Of a stretch of DNA of 64,000 nt, positions 46,317 to 56,932 are shown piece by piece (positions within the stretch are counted from its first letter, which is position 1; each line of letters opens with the position of its first letter). The stretch is taken from positions 32,857,609 to 32,921,608 of the forward strand of contig CM070620.1 of assembly GCA_036346255.1 (NCBI GenBank), in the 5' to 3' direction. Position numbers and translations under genes: made by a program. The notes under the pieces were generated by a model that was not told the origin of the DNA, ran no database searches, and worked only from the letters and a program-made list of their open reading frames with translations. Origin of the DNA: Ampelocalamus luodianensis (lineage: Eukaryota; Streptophyta; Magnoliopsida; Poales; Poaceae).

Positions 46317-47204
46317 AAGAAAAATGAATGAAGAAGTGGCAGCCGAGTGAGCAACGGGCTCAATTTTTATGTTCACGCCGTGACTTCTTTTGCTTTCCCA
46401 GGCCACACGTCGGGTCATCACGTGGCCACAGTGAATCGCGGGAGGACCCGGGCGCGCGTGGCACGCGCGCCTCGGCGGCTGGCATGCGGGCTCGCTGGCG
46501 TGGACGCCCGCGTGGAGGGAGCGGCCAGCCGCGCTCGGTGACCGCGGAAGGTCACCGAGCTTCGCACCCAGCGACCGCGGAAAGGACACGGCGCTATTCC
46601 GCCCTCGACGACGAACGCAGCAAGTTGCCTCATCACCGGTCCCGCTGCGTCCGAATTTCGCGGGAAAGTTTCATTTCGCGCTCACGGACCGCAGAATGGG
46701 GCACGTGTCACCACCGGTTCTTCCGCGGTCAAAGCGGGCTACAATTGCAAATACGTTGCGACGACGCTAAATTTGCAATTACGTAACGCTACAGGGCCAA
46801 AACAAAAAAGTTTTCGGTTAGACGGAAGAGATTTAGCGTTTCGTACTACGATAACTCTTAGAATGAATTACCAAATGCAGCTCCCTCATTAAATAAGCAA
46901 CGATCATACGACTTGGAATCTTGATGATCTTTTCTCTCTAAATTGATGAAATGTGATAAGCTAAGCTCAGATAGGAGGTCTATTTATTGTATAGGGAAAA
47001 TTGGCTACATAGTACTGTAAATTTGCGTTTCTTGCCACTAGACATCTAAAAAATGTGGTTTGGCCAAAATATACTAACATTTTATGGTATTTTGCTGTAG
47101 AACACTGACCCTATTAAAATATTATTTTTGGATTGAAGAGGAGAGAGAAAAGTAGTGAAAAGTCTATTTTATCCTTCATCTTCTTCCTTCGTGAGTTGCC
47201 ATGG

Positions 47205-47232
47205 TTGTTTCTCTCTCTCTCTCTCTCTCTCA
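47205..47232. repeat. (CT)n microsatellite
   Basis: About 14 CT dinucleotides inside the Pack-MULE-like element, next to a GC-rich segment, as often seen in 5' untranslated regions of grass genes. Confidence 0.9.
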
Positions 47233-47275
47233 TAAGCTCCCTCTAGAGCTTTGGTCCTGGCGCTGCCACCACCGC

Positions 47276-48429
47276 TAGGGGTGAAAACGGATCGGAAACA
47301 GACGGATAATGGCTTTGCCATATTTGTTTTCATATTATTTTTCGGATCCGGATACGAATACCCCGGATACGAATACGAATACGGATAGTATCGAATACGA
47401 ATACGGAGCGAATGCGAATCAAAACGAATACGGTCACAGATATTTTTCGGAACATGAAAACCCCTTAAATTGTATGCCAGAAATTAACGAAAACATATAA
47501 CTAATTTATTTGATGTAAATATTCATGAATTGTTTTTTTAGCAACCACACATAACATTGGCACTAGTAAGTTACATTAACTAGTTCATCACAAATACAAC
47601 ACTTAGTTTACCATATTTAGCTCATAAGTCATAACTTACAAAGTCATCATGCATTCACACTTAGTTCATCATATACATAAAATTTAGTTCACACTAACAT
47701 CGATTAGACTGGATGGTTAATCTATACGCAAATGATTGTAACATCCCAAAGTATGTTACCAAAAATAAAATTAATAAAGTTATTATTTTATTGGATTTTC
47801 TAAGATTTAAAAGAGTTTTTCGGTTAAAAGGAAAAAACAATAAAATAAAGTCAATTATTTATTTTTCTACTTTTTAATGTAAAAAATAAAATTTATTGAG
47901 TTTTCTGGGATTTTATTGGATTTAAAGTGAAAAGAAAATTTTAATTAATTTATTGAATTTTCTGGATTTTAAAAAGGTTTTCCCTGTTTTTAGAAATTTA
48001 AAATAATTTATATACAAAAATAAAAACCAACTTTAAGTTAGAATTAATTTTATTAAGTTAAAAATAATTCAACGAATTTCTATGATTTTTTATAGGATTT
48101 TTGAACTCTATTTGTTATTTTCTAAAAGACTATTTGATTTGTTGCATTTTCTGAAATTCAAAAATCAATTAAAATCCCCTTTTCTCTTTTGGGCTGAAAT
48201 CCACTTTTGGGCCGAAATCCGGATATCCGGACTCCGTCTTATCCGGATAATCCGTATTCGTTTCCGTATCCGCCGGATAGCATGCCTACCGTATTCGTTT
48301 CCGTTTCCGACAAAAAAATACGAATTCGTTTCCGATCCGAAAATTATCCGAGAAAAATCCGATCCGAGACATTCCGAATCCGTTTTTGTCCGGATCGGTC
48401 GGAAACTATCCGATCCGTTTTCACCACTA
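47276..48429. mobile_element. Non-autonomous hAT element, 1154 bp, nested
   Basis: Ends are TAGGGGTGAAAACGGATCGG and, reversed, TAGTGGTGAAAACGGATCGG. The perfect 8-bp target duplication ACCACCGC is at 47268-47275 and 48430-48437. Subterminal regions are rich in (A/T)CCG and GAATACG motifs. The middle (47737-~48220) is the beginning of a Tekay-type LTR. No transposase is present. Confidence 0.92.
47737..48220 (+). repeat. Fragment of Tekay-type LTR start inside the hAT element
   Basis: It starts TGTAACATCCCAAAGTAT and follows 62139 onward for ~480 bases (AAAATAAAATTAATAAAGTT, GATTTTAAAAAGGTT and others), ending near GGGCCGAAATCC where hAT subterminal sequence resumes. Confidence 0.8.
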
Positions 48430-48437
48430 ACCACCGC

Positions 48438-49404
48438 TCGCCTGGCCCGCCACCAGTGCCGCCTCCGGCGCCTCTCTCTCTTCCCCCCAGGGTCTCCCCA
48501 CGGCGCCGCCCTCTCCTCCGGGCTCCTACGCCGCTCCCGCCGTCACCTGCACCGCCTCTGGCTCCTCCCCCCCGACGTCGCTTCCTCCCCTTCCTCCCCT
48601 AGCACCGTCGCCGATGCCGCCGGGCTCGGCCTCGCTCGTGCGCCTCTACCCAGCCCGTTGCTGCCCCTCCTCTCAGCCCCGGCCCACAGTGCCTCCACCG
48701 CCGCCGTGGCCTTCTCTTCTCCACCGTCGGTCGCCGATGCCCCGCCACCACGGCCGCCCTCAAGCCCCCCCCCGACCACACCGCTGTCTTCCCCATCCTC
48801 AGGCGTAGCCCGTGCGCCGCCAAGCTTCCCTTCGTCGGCTCTTCCCCTAGGCCTCAGCCCGCCCCGTGCAACTGCCACCAGTGCCGCCGCCCACCACCAC
48901 CACCTGCACTTGCAGGACAAGCCCTCGCCGCGTCGACCCCATCACCATGCACCCCCGACGCCAAGGAGCTCGTCCCCTAAAACCGATTTGGTTTTGGTCC
49001 ACCGTCGCGCTTGCATTTCGCGTTCTTCTCCGCCTCCGGCTACTTCCTTCTCCACCACCATTCTCCGGCCACCGTCCCTCCCCGGTCCCCATTCTTGTCC
49101 ATGTAAGTTCGCCTCCTCAAGCTCCGCCTTGTACTCACCTTCCTCAGTTCAATGCACCGCCGGAGCTCCTATTCTGCCGTATCCATGTCGTCGTCGCCGC
49201 CTTTCCCTCGCCACGCCGCCGCTCCGGTGAGCCGCCAGCTGCGCCACCGCCACCATCAGCTCCGCTTCGCCGTGAGCATCTCGTTTTGGTCCTTGATGGC
49301 TGCCACCGAGCCTCCCATCGCCGGCGCCGAGCTCAGGCCGCAATCACCCGAGGACCATCACGATGTCGGACCACCGCTTGGTTCCACTGCCGTGTGGGCC
49401 TGAG
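48438..49404 (+). other. GC-rich, possibly captured host sequence
   Basis: High C content with long open frames on both strands (for example part of 48082-49230 plus). The encoded peptides are low-complexity Pro/Ser/Arg/Ala runs and I recognise no domain. It could be a captured 5' gene end, which Pack-MULEs favour, or non-coding filler. Confidence 0.4.
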
Positions 49405-49924
49405 TGCACAGTAAAGGTCGGCTTTTATTTTGATTTTGCCTGCGAGCGAGGGCACCCGAGTCTTTTTCAAAATTTTCTCTCTCCCTCCAGCCCGAAAATG
49501 ATATAATAGTGTTCTCGATGTCCTACAGCAAAATTACACGTTTTTACAGTGTGTTATGGCAAAACCATATTTTTTTATGTCTATTGGCAAAAGACGTAAA
49601 TTTAGAGTGTCTTGTAGTCAATTTTCCCTATTGTATAAATGCTAATTTGTTGTGCTAATATAACCAATGCAAAAGCAGGATATCACTGTATTGTCATGCT
49701 TAGCAAGCAGAAATTACGCTATAGGACATAGGTTATGATATTACTAAGAAAACGTAAGTAAAAGAGTTTATCTATAGACAATGATCCACCGAAGATTAGA
49801 TGTACATGTGTGGTGTTTGTATTATTAGCATGTATATGTAGACAACAAAATAAGAAGCTAAACGCGTCGACTATGAGATGCATGCTCACCGAGACTTGGA
49901 GCTATATTTTGTGGAACTGGATGT

Positions 49925-51973
49925 TCATTTTTGATAATCATGGAGAGCAGGATCTTTGATGATAAGTCTTCTGTAGGTTTCAAGTCTACAGGAAAATACA
50001 GGTTCAAGGTCATCAAAACAACATATCATGAAGAAAAAAAATGTGGAGTAAAAGAGAGAGTGTAAGCATGTGTTTTCACCTAACATGCATACAGCAGAGA
50101 GGGACATGTCAACAAATATTACCTCTGTTGGGAAGTTTTTGTGGCATGATGTTTTACCAAGATACTGATACAACTTGTTGAACCAGATGTTTGATATAAA
50201 GAAACAACATTGCACCAACTAACGCAAAGAACTGACAGAGCATATGACATAACTTATGAAACATGATTACCTTCATCCACAAACCAGCGAACATTTACCT
50301 TCATCAACAAACCAGCGAGCAAATTTGGATGATTCTGGTACAGACGAAACCATCATATTGTCATCTGTTTTCATCTGTTGACTATGCAAAAGGCAGAAAA
50401 GAGAGAATAAGCACATGACCAAGTAATAGATATTAGAATGGCCAAAAAAGCTGGAGCTTTCTTCTTTCCGGAGCACCTTTTGCAACATGGCAAGGACCAA
50501 AACAATTTGTCACTTCTGCATTGTGACCCGCCAAATGTCCTTTTTAAGCTTTATAACAGGTTAAGATTTGGGCATGAGGCCGATTGAACAAGTTAAGAGG
50601 TCTAGAAAGTTTACAACTATCACCATCTGCTATCAATGTGCAAGACTACATGTAGATGATCTACAAAATTCAACTAAAATTCTCAACAGCCACCCCTTCT
50701 TAGAAACCAAAAATCAATGAATTGACAGTGAAAACAAACGCATTTTCATCCTGAACAAAAGACAAAGTATGCTAAGAGTGTGCCTTTTGTAAGATTACTT
50801 GAAGAATGGTCCTTGATTGTTCTCATATTTTTCTCTGGGAATGCCTTTTGTTCTGGGAATAACAATCCATTATTTCTTAGAGTGTGCCTTTTGTTTCGGG
50901 AATAATAATCGAGGACGAAATCACACTCTTCTAACCATAACAGGAAAGATGTGGAGAAAATAGAAACGTATGAGAACTATAGTTGATGTTATGCTATTAT
51001 ACAACGTTGAGGCTATCCCATATGCAGTATGCAAAGAAGAAGAACATGTTGAAAACAGTGCAGTTTTAGCAAACAAACAAAATTAATTCCAGCATAATCA
51101 GAAGACAAAAGAGCAATAATCCACCAACATTTAAATGACCAAATTAGCATAATTAAATGTAAATCCTCTAAGTCATTTAAATTGAAAGAAACGCTAAACA
51201 TATACCACATGTATATGAAACAAATCAACATATTGCTAAGATTTGAGTTAATTTTAATTGCTCTCATAAGTAGAGTTACAGAAGAATTTAATCTCTGCCT
51301 TCTCAATACTTTAGTCTATACTCTTCATTAAATGATCATGACAATAGTTTCAATTCTTAAGCTCTAAACAAATTTACTAAACTGTCAAGATAACTCAAAT
51401 GTTAAAGATCACATAATGAACTTCCAGTTCAAAACAGTAGATCAAAGTATCACAAAATGATCTCTAGATAACAAACAGTAAATGATCACTCTCTGAAGCA
51501 ACTGACCAAAAATACACAAGAAAAGGAATTAAAGCCAAATATACTAACAGAGCGATCAGACTGTAATACAAGAGACCAAATGAATCTTCAGATTCAATAT
51601 AACTATATAACTCTGGAAGTAACAGATCAATTGCAGGTCTAATAACAGAAGGTCCAAGAGACAGCAGCAAAATAAATCACTAGAGCTCAAGTATAAACTG
51701 ATTGTCAGGATCAATTTCAGTATGTTCAGTATGTGACTAATTTAATCACCGAGCATTAACAGAGCCCACTGATTAATTTGCAATATCTCGAGAGCTAGTC
51801 TCAGATATCAAAATATCACAGGTCAAGAATATCAACTAGTACTGCAAATATATATACAAGGATCAACCGAACTGCCACAGAGGTGCAATACTCACTGAAG
51901 CGATGGTACTAAAACCACCAAGATGAAACCGGCAAGGCGTGTCAATAGACACTGTCTCAGAAAAGCTATCGTC
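49925..51973 (-). CDS. Candidate terminal exons of an unidentified gene
   Basis: Three short blocks have both splice signals on the minus strand. At 51896-51973 there are 26 codons, DDSFSETVSIDTPCRFHLGG..., between TTTGCAG and GTGAG. At 50299-50381 the block encodes MMVSSVPESSKFARWFVDE and ends GTAAAT. At 49925-49985 is a last exon, LETYRRLIIKDPALHDYQK, ending in TGA after CTGTAG. Another possible exon lies near 50145-50195. The donor region of the middle exon is duplicated (28 bp, 50272-50310). The SSKFARWF string resembles plant eIF4E-binding-like proteins, but this is only a hint. It may be a host gene fragment or a captured one. Confidence 0.28.
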
Positions 51974-52337
51974 CTGCAAACCCGAGCATATATATATATA
52001 TATATAATACTTTCTACTTCCGGGAGTAATTACTCTGATATACCACATAAAAGAACTTGAGATACTCCTTTATCATTCTGGGTATACTCATATACTAATT
52101 ATAAGATACTCCAATGTGAACCACACGAAAAATTTGTAATAGAGTCCATATTTTTTAGTATATTTTGTAAATACTTTCATATTCGCACATAAAAAGGAGT
52201 ATGTCTAAAAAATTATACATACTACCCCTAAAAAGGTGTAAATACCACATAGGTAGTCTTATATACTCGTATACTACACATACATACTCTCGGTTGCGCA
52301 AGATACTCGCTATGTTGTGAGATACGAAATAGGGAGT

Positions 52338-52348
52338 AGGAAAAATGC

Positions 52349-52401
<53 letters not shown>
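52338..52401. repeat. (AT)n microsatellite
   Basis: About 32 uninterrupted AT dinucleotides; a shorter run of ~9 lies at 51989-52006. It directly abuts the MITE at 52403. Confidence 0.97.
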
Positions 52402-52402
<1 letters not shown>

Positions 52403-52405
<3 letters not shown>

Positions 52406-52882
52406 CGTATCTAGTGCTAATGACTAATTAGGTGCTAATGCTAATTAGAAGTATCGGATCTAGCCCAAACAGCTCAGATCGAGGTGGGTTGGAAGCCCCA
52501 ACCACTTATATAGTTTTGCGATAACCCCCGATGTCTAATTTTTTTCGCTAAAAAGCCCCAGCCACTAGACTAGTACAGGGGTAAATCCTACGTGGAGAGG
52601 CTTGCATCTTAGTATACTATATGTCCATATGTGTGCTACATATCGCTCGATCGAGTCATGCATGGGCCATCCATTGAGTCACCTGCCTGTGTGCACATGA
52701 AATTATTTGGACCAGCATGCCACGTTCTGCAGAGTTCGAAGACGGATTCTATATTTCCAAAGGCCGACTTCATGTCACAACACAGCTTAGACATGCGGAA
52801 GATTGAAGATAGGGCTAGATCCGATGCTCCAGTTAGCATTAGTATCTTAGCATCCAATTAGTCATTAGCACTAGATACGTCC
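52403..52882. mobile_element. MITE with 27-bp perfect terminal inverted repeats
   Basis: The ends read GGACGTATCTAGTGCTAATG (then ACTAATT) in both directions (52403-52429; reversed 52856-52882). Inner inverted similarity continues (TAGAAGTATCGGATCTAGCCC near 52446-52466 with its reverse near 52813-52835). The two open frames inside are complementary and not genes. I could not define a target duplication because the left flank is the AT repeat. Confidence 0.8.
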
Positions 52883-52896
52883 TCATATAGTATACT

Positions 52897-53440
52897 TAAA
52901 TATCAATTATAAGATACTCCAATATGACTTTATTGAAAAATATTGATTGGAACGTTTTTTTTTCTATATACTCTTTTTCATATATAAAAGAAGTATATAC
53001 ACAAAGTTTTGCTATAAAAAGTGGACGTTAATAATTTTTTCATGGAACTCACTTTAGAGTATCTTATAATCATTATTGCAGTATGCTTAAATTGATAAAG
53101 ATGTATTATCATATGATTTAAGTGGTATATGAGAGGTGGGAGTATGTACTCCCAATAGGAAAATGGTATGATACTCCTGGGAGTACATACTCCCACCTCT
53201 CATATACCACTTAAATCGTATGATGATTCCTCTTTATCTATTTGGGCATACTCCAATAATAATTATAAGATACCTCAAAGTGAGTTTTATGAAAAAATTC
53301 ATTAATTTTCACTTTTTATAGCAAAATTTGTGTGTATACTTCTTTTATATATGAAAATAGGTATATAGCAAAAAACTAAGGGTTTCAATGAAAATTTTCA
53401 ATAAAATCGCATTGAATTATCTTATAATTGGTATTTAAAT
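52897..53440. repeat. Long inverted repeat with a perfect 39-base core
   Basis: The core arms 53115-53153 and 53179-53217 are exact reverse complements (AAGTGGTATATGAGAGGTGG..., GGGAGTATGTACTCCC). Imperfect pairing extends outward to ~52897 and ~53440 (ATTATAAGATA... / ...TATCTTATAAT). Related GGGAGTA-x-TACTCCC segments are at 52010-52040, 53495-53520 and 53560-53590. Transcripts would fold into a long hairpin. Confidence 0.85.
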
Positions 53441-53639
53441 ATACTAAAAATGATAAAAAAAGTATAATATATGCGTTTAAGTGGTATATTCGAAGTGGGA
53501 GTATGTACTCCCGGGAGTACGAAACGGGTATCTTATATATATGAAAAATATTTTCTACTCTCGGGAGTAGTTACTCCCACATTTGATATACCACTTAAAA
53601 GAACTTGACATATTATATCAGTTTATGTCGCATCTTTTT

Positions 53640-54950
53640 CTTGGTTATTACGACCAGTCAGATCATGAAACGGTCGATTTTTTAAATCTTTTAATGTGAC
53701 AGGTTACACAAAAATCGATTAAACAAAACAAAGATACACGGGAAACCCACGTACTGCTCAATTCCCCTCTTGACGTAAGCGCTATTCGAAACAAAGACGG
53801 CTATACTAAAACTTGTATCTGTACATATTATATTAGAATATAAGCTCTGAATATATATTTTGTTTCAAAGAAAGATGTAGGCATTGTGCAACAGTGTAGT
53901 ACAAAAATGTTGTACATCTTTCATTGCCCACCACGTCACCAACAACGGAAGAAACAAACCATCCTTCCCCTGTTTTAATATTTGTAAGTTGATTTTTTTT
54001 AATGAAATTTAGGTTATTTTTTGGATCATCGGGTGTGTATCTTTACTAATATAAAAGGAGTACACCGTCCCACTCATCTCCCTTTTCACCTCCATACGGA
54101 ATCTCTAACAAAAAAAGCAAAAATTAATAATCACCTCCCTAACAAATAAATTCCGCCTCTCTAGAAACTCTCTAACAAAAATCTTTACTAATAATATAAA
54201 AGAAAAGGTTGGTTGTGAGCGATGATGGTACGTCGTCCCCTCCCATCTCCTTTTGAACCTCCCTACATAATTTCTAACAAAAAAAAAATTATAACCACCT
54301 GCCAGTAAAAAAAATCTGCATCTCTAAAAATTATGTAATAAAAATAGAAAAAAACAATCTCACAACAACCAAATAAACATGAATCCAGATCGCGACGTGG
54401 GTCATAACAAAGTTCGACTTGGGGAAATATCTAGTGTATCCCGTGCACCCTCTTCAAAATACGAAACAAATGACTATGAATTTTTTTGAAAAAAAATAGA
54501 CTACATTGACACAAAATTAATCTATCATGTCACAAATTTCAAACCAAAATTCAATCTACACATGGACATGGAGAAACCAAAAGGACAAATCCCACTGAAA
54601 ATGAAATCCGAATATAACAGGAAAGCATAAAGGTACTATTCACTAAAATTTGCCTATTTTGTTTATCTTATATATGTCCCGTTTTCAATTGAATTTATTG
54701 CAGGATGTTTGATTGCACCATGATTTATCTGACAAATGTTTTTTGATTTTTTTTAATTATTTGTATCGTGTTTTGAAGAAGATGCACCAATGGTTACGAT
54801 GCACTGGATATGCTTTCGTTTGACTAGGAGCCGAGTGTGGCGATGGAGCCGAGGGCACATGGTAGGCAGAGCACATTGGTGGAGCTGAGCTTGGTCAGAG
54901 TTCGACCGAGGGGCGAGGGCGGAGGCGTAGACGTGCAAGAGTAATATTAT
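53640..54950. other. Unassigned AT-rich stretch with Helitron-like starts
   Basis: I see no gene. Two sequences resembling grass Helitron 5' ends, TCTTTACTAATATAAAAG (54040) and TCTTTACTAATAATATAAAAG (54182), are each followed by similar text (CCCATCTCC, TCTAACAAAAA). I found no convincing CTRRT end with hairpin, so they may be truncated copies. Confidence 0.3.
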
Positions 54951-55173
54951 ATTTTTGGAAAATACTACTATGAAGACGTCCGACGCTTTAGAGAAAAATC
55001 GGACGACCCACTCTCTACTATATCAAAGACACTCCTTCCCAGCTACTCCTCACCTTATCCACACCACACAGCAATTGCTTATCCTATTCCCAAAAAATAA
55101 AATCTTGAGCGTTCATTTTTCGAGATTTGTGTTCCGGTTAGGATTCACGAATAGATTTCCAGCGGGAAGGTGG

Positions 55174-55507
55174 CACTACTGCAGAAAAAGACTTCACAGA
55201 CGGTTCAAAAACGTCATCACAGACGGTTTCGTGAGCCGTTTGAGTCTATGGGTCAGTGATAACATAAGTCATCACAGACGATTTTTCAAACCATCTGTGA
55301 AAAAAGTCATCACAGACGGTTCTGTTACTTCATAGACGGTTTTCAATATGAACCGTATGTGATATTACCTCTTCACAGACGGTTTTTAGCGCAGCTAGTA
55401 ACACAGACGGTCTCTAAACCAAAACCGTCTGTCATTGCATGTAATACAGACGGTTTTTGTCAACCGTCTGTGATGAGATGTCCAGTATTAACCTTTTTGT
55501 AGTAGTG
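55174..55507. mobile_element. Non-autonomous CACTA element, 334 bp
   Basis: It begins CACTACTGCAGAAAAAG and ends CTTTTTGTAGTAGTG. The body is filled with the subterminal motif (A)CAGACGGTTT in both orientations (about ten copies), as in CACTA/En-Spm miniature elements. The 3-bp target duplication is not clear (TGG left, TTG or TGG right after one base). Confidence 0.85.
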
Positions 55508-55637
55508 TTGGTAGAGGTGGCGGCGGCCATGGGAAGCGGAGCAGAAGAACTATTAGGGTTTTGGAGCACACCAATCTTAAGGCAGATCTAGTGGTGGACA
55601 ATATTTTTTAAGAAAACAGTTTGTAACCCAAATACTT

Positions 55638-55966
55638 TGTTGGAATGTATATCCTGGATATATGCTAACCAACTGTATATTCGGCATATATATTTGGGTA
55701 GCTATCTCCTGTAATTGGTTAGAGATTATTCGGTTAGATCTTTCCTTGTTTGTTGATTGCTTGTCCTGCTCTATACCGCATCCTGATTAATGAGATTCAT
55801 TCCGTGTGATTCCTGACACGCTTTCATGGTACCAGACAGCTCCTGATCCTGTCGCCCACCCCTTCTTCCTCCTCCCATCGCCATGAGCGCCAACGCCAAA
55901 GCTTCACTATATGTACCGCATCCTGATTAATGAGATTCATTGCGTGTGATTCCTGTTACGCTTTCA
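55638..55966 (+). mobile_element. TRIM-like Copia remnant, 329 bp
   Basis: A 188-bp LTR (55638-55825; TGTTGGAATG...ACGCTTTCA) is followed at once by a primer site TGGTACCAGACAGC (55826-55839). Then come a short leader, an ATG (55884) and, at ~55912-55966, the last ~55 bases of a second LTR. A perfect 5-bp duplication TACTT flanks it (55633-55637, 55967-55971). Almost the whole interior and most of the second LTR are missing. Confidence 0.85.
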
Positions 55967-55971
55967 TACTT

Positions 55972-56923
55972 CATTAGCAACCATCAAACTACACCTTAGG
56001 CGCGCCTATGGAAATTTTTTTGATACAGTAGGCAATGATCGCTCACTACACTTATATTAAGGCCGAAAAATTACCTATTCCTTGCTTGATGGGAGGCTTG
56101 ATTTGGAGGGTGGCTAGGCTAATCAGGGGGCGCTGACATGGCCTTAAACAAGGTGCCCGCTTCGGGAGATATTCGAAGGGGGTCGGGAACCACCCGGCCG
56201 GAACTCCTCGCCACAACACCGTACCGAGGCTCCAAAGGCCGCATGCAGGCCATGCCACGTCGATTCGACGCACTTCACGCTGCCGCCTCGCGGATTTCAG
56301 AGGCCTCCAATTCACTTTGAACCGATCGCGGCAAACAATATAACTACATGTATGCACGTGCACCATGCATGCTCTGCTGCATGAATCGGATCGTGGGTGC
56401 TTGAAGCTTGGAAGCACGATGATGCACATCCGGATTTATTTGCGAGTGAGGCAACAGAGACGATGGATATGTGAGAAATATGCCCAGAATTTTGTAGTAT
56501 TTGTTTTAGAGCATATTTACGATTTTACGATGAGATGATTCTCAGTTTCTGCGAGAGCTGCGCTACATGACCTTTTTTTTGTGTATGTTTTTGATGTAAT
56601 GTAAGGTTTGACAAAGGAAGTAAGGCTAGCTTCGTCTATTTGACTATTGCATTAATCAACTGCACTTTGAGTTGGAGATACTCCCTCCGTTTTTTTATAT
56701 ATAACGTTTCCGACAGATGCACCAAGCTTTTTTTGAATAAAGTCCAATCTTCAGGACGTCAAGTAATAAAGTCCAGGGGACTATTACACAACATGGATGT
56801 TAAGAGTCTCTTGACGTGCAATTGCACGGGCAGTTCGGCTAGTTATAGAAATGAATCAAGCGTGCTACCCAAGGGGGGCAACGTACGGTGTGTTCCACTC
56901 CAGGTGGCCTTCCTGCGTGTAGT
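55972..56923. other. Unassigned sequence with a solitary CTCCCTCCG motif
   Basis: No supported gene. Near 56685 ACTCCCTCCGTTTTTTTATA resembles one end of abundant grass Tc1/Mariner-Stowaway elements, but I did not find the opposite end. A GC-rich piece (56110-56300) has open frames without a recognised domain. Confidence 0.35.
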
Positions 56924-56932
56924 TAGTATATA

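Larger units (their letters stand above)
35095..46815. mobile_element. 11.7-kb Mutator-like element with several genes
   Basis: The ends are inverted repeats sharing TTGGCCCTGTAGCG near both termini (35110-35123, and reversed at 46787-46800). The similarity extends ~100 bp (TTGCAAA, AGTAGCCC / GTAGCCCG, GCGCGGAA / CCGCGGAA). A 10-bp target duplication GGTTAGACGG flanks it (35085-35094, 46816-46825), within the 9-11 bp expected for Mutator. Inside are MURA and PMD remnants (minus), a GRF-finger gene (plus), a repeated-exon gene (minus) and several tandem repeats. Autonomous-type content, but the transposase is broken. Confidence 0.88.
46994..49628. mobile_element. Pack-MULE-like element, 2.6 kb
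   Basis: Terminal inverted repeats of ~130 bp begin GGGAAAATTGGCTACA on the left and, reversed, GGGAAAATTGACTACA on the right. They continue with CTGTAAATTTGCG / CTCTAAATTTACG and TTTTGCTGTAG. A perfect 9-bp target duplication TATTGTATA flanks it (46985-46993, 49629-49637). There is no transposase. The interior holds a CT microsatellite and a GC-rich proline/serine-coding-like segment (48438-49404) that may be captured host sequence, plus a nested hAT element (47276-48429). Confidence 0.88.

Noticed and set aside
48082..49230. 382-codon frame across the hAT end and GC-rich segment
   Set aside because: It crosses the hAT terminus and target duplication, so it joins unrelated sequences. The remainder is Pro/Ser low complexity.
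52631..52861. Complementary 76- and 73-codon frames in the 52.4-52.9 kb MITE
   Set aside because: They are mirror frames inside a terminal-inverted-repeat element without domain similarity.
56052..56429. 125-codon minus-strand frame with PTPFEYLPKRAPC
   Set aside because: I could not tie it to a family, and codon use and flanks give no gene structure. It may be a fragment, but support is too weak.
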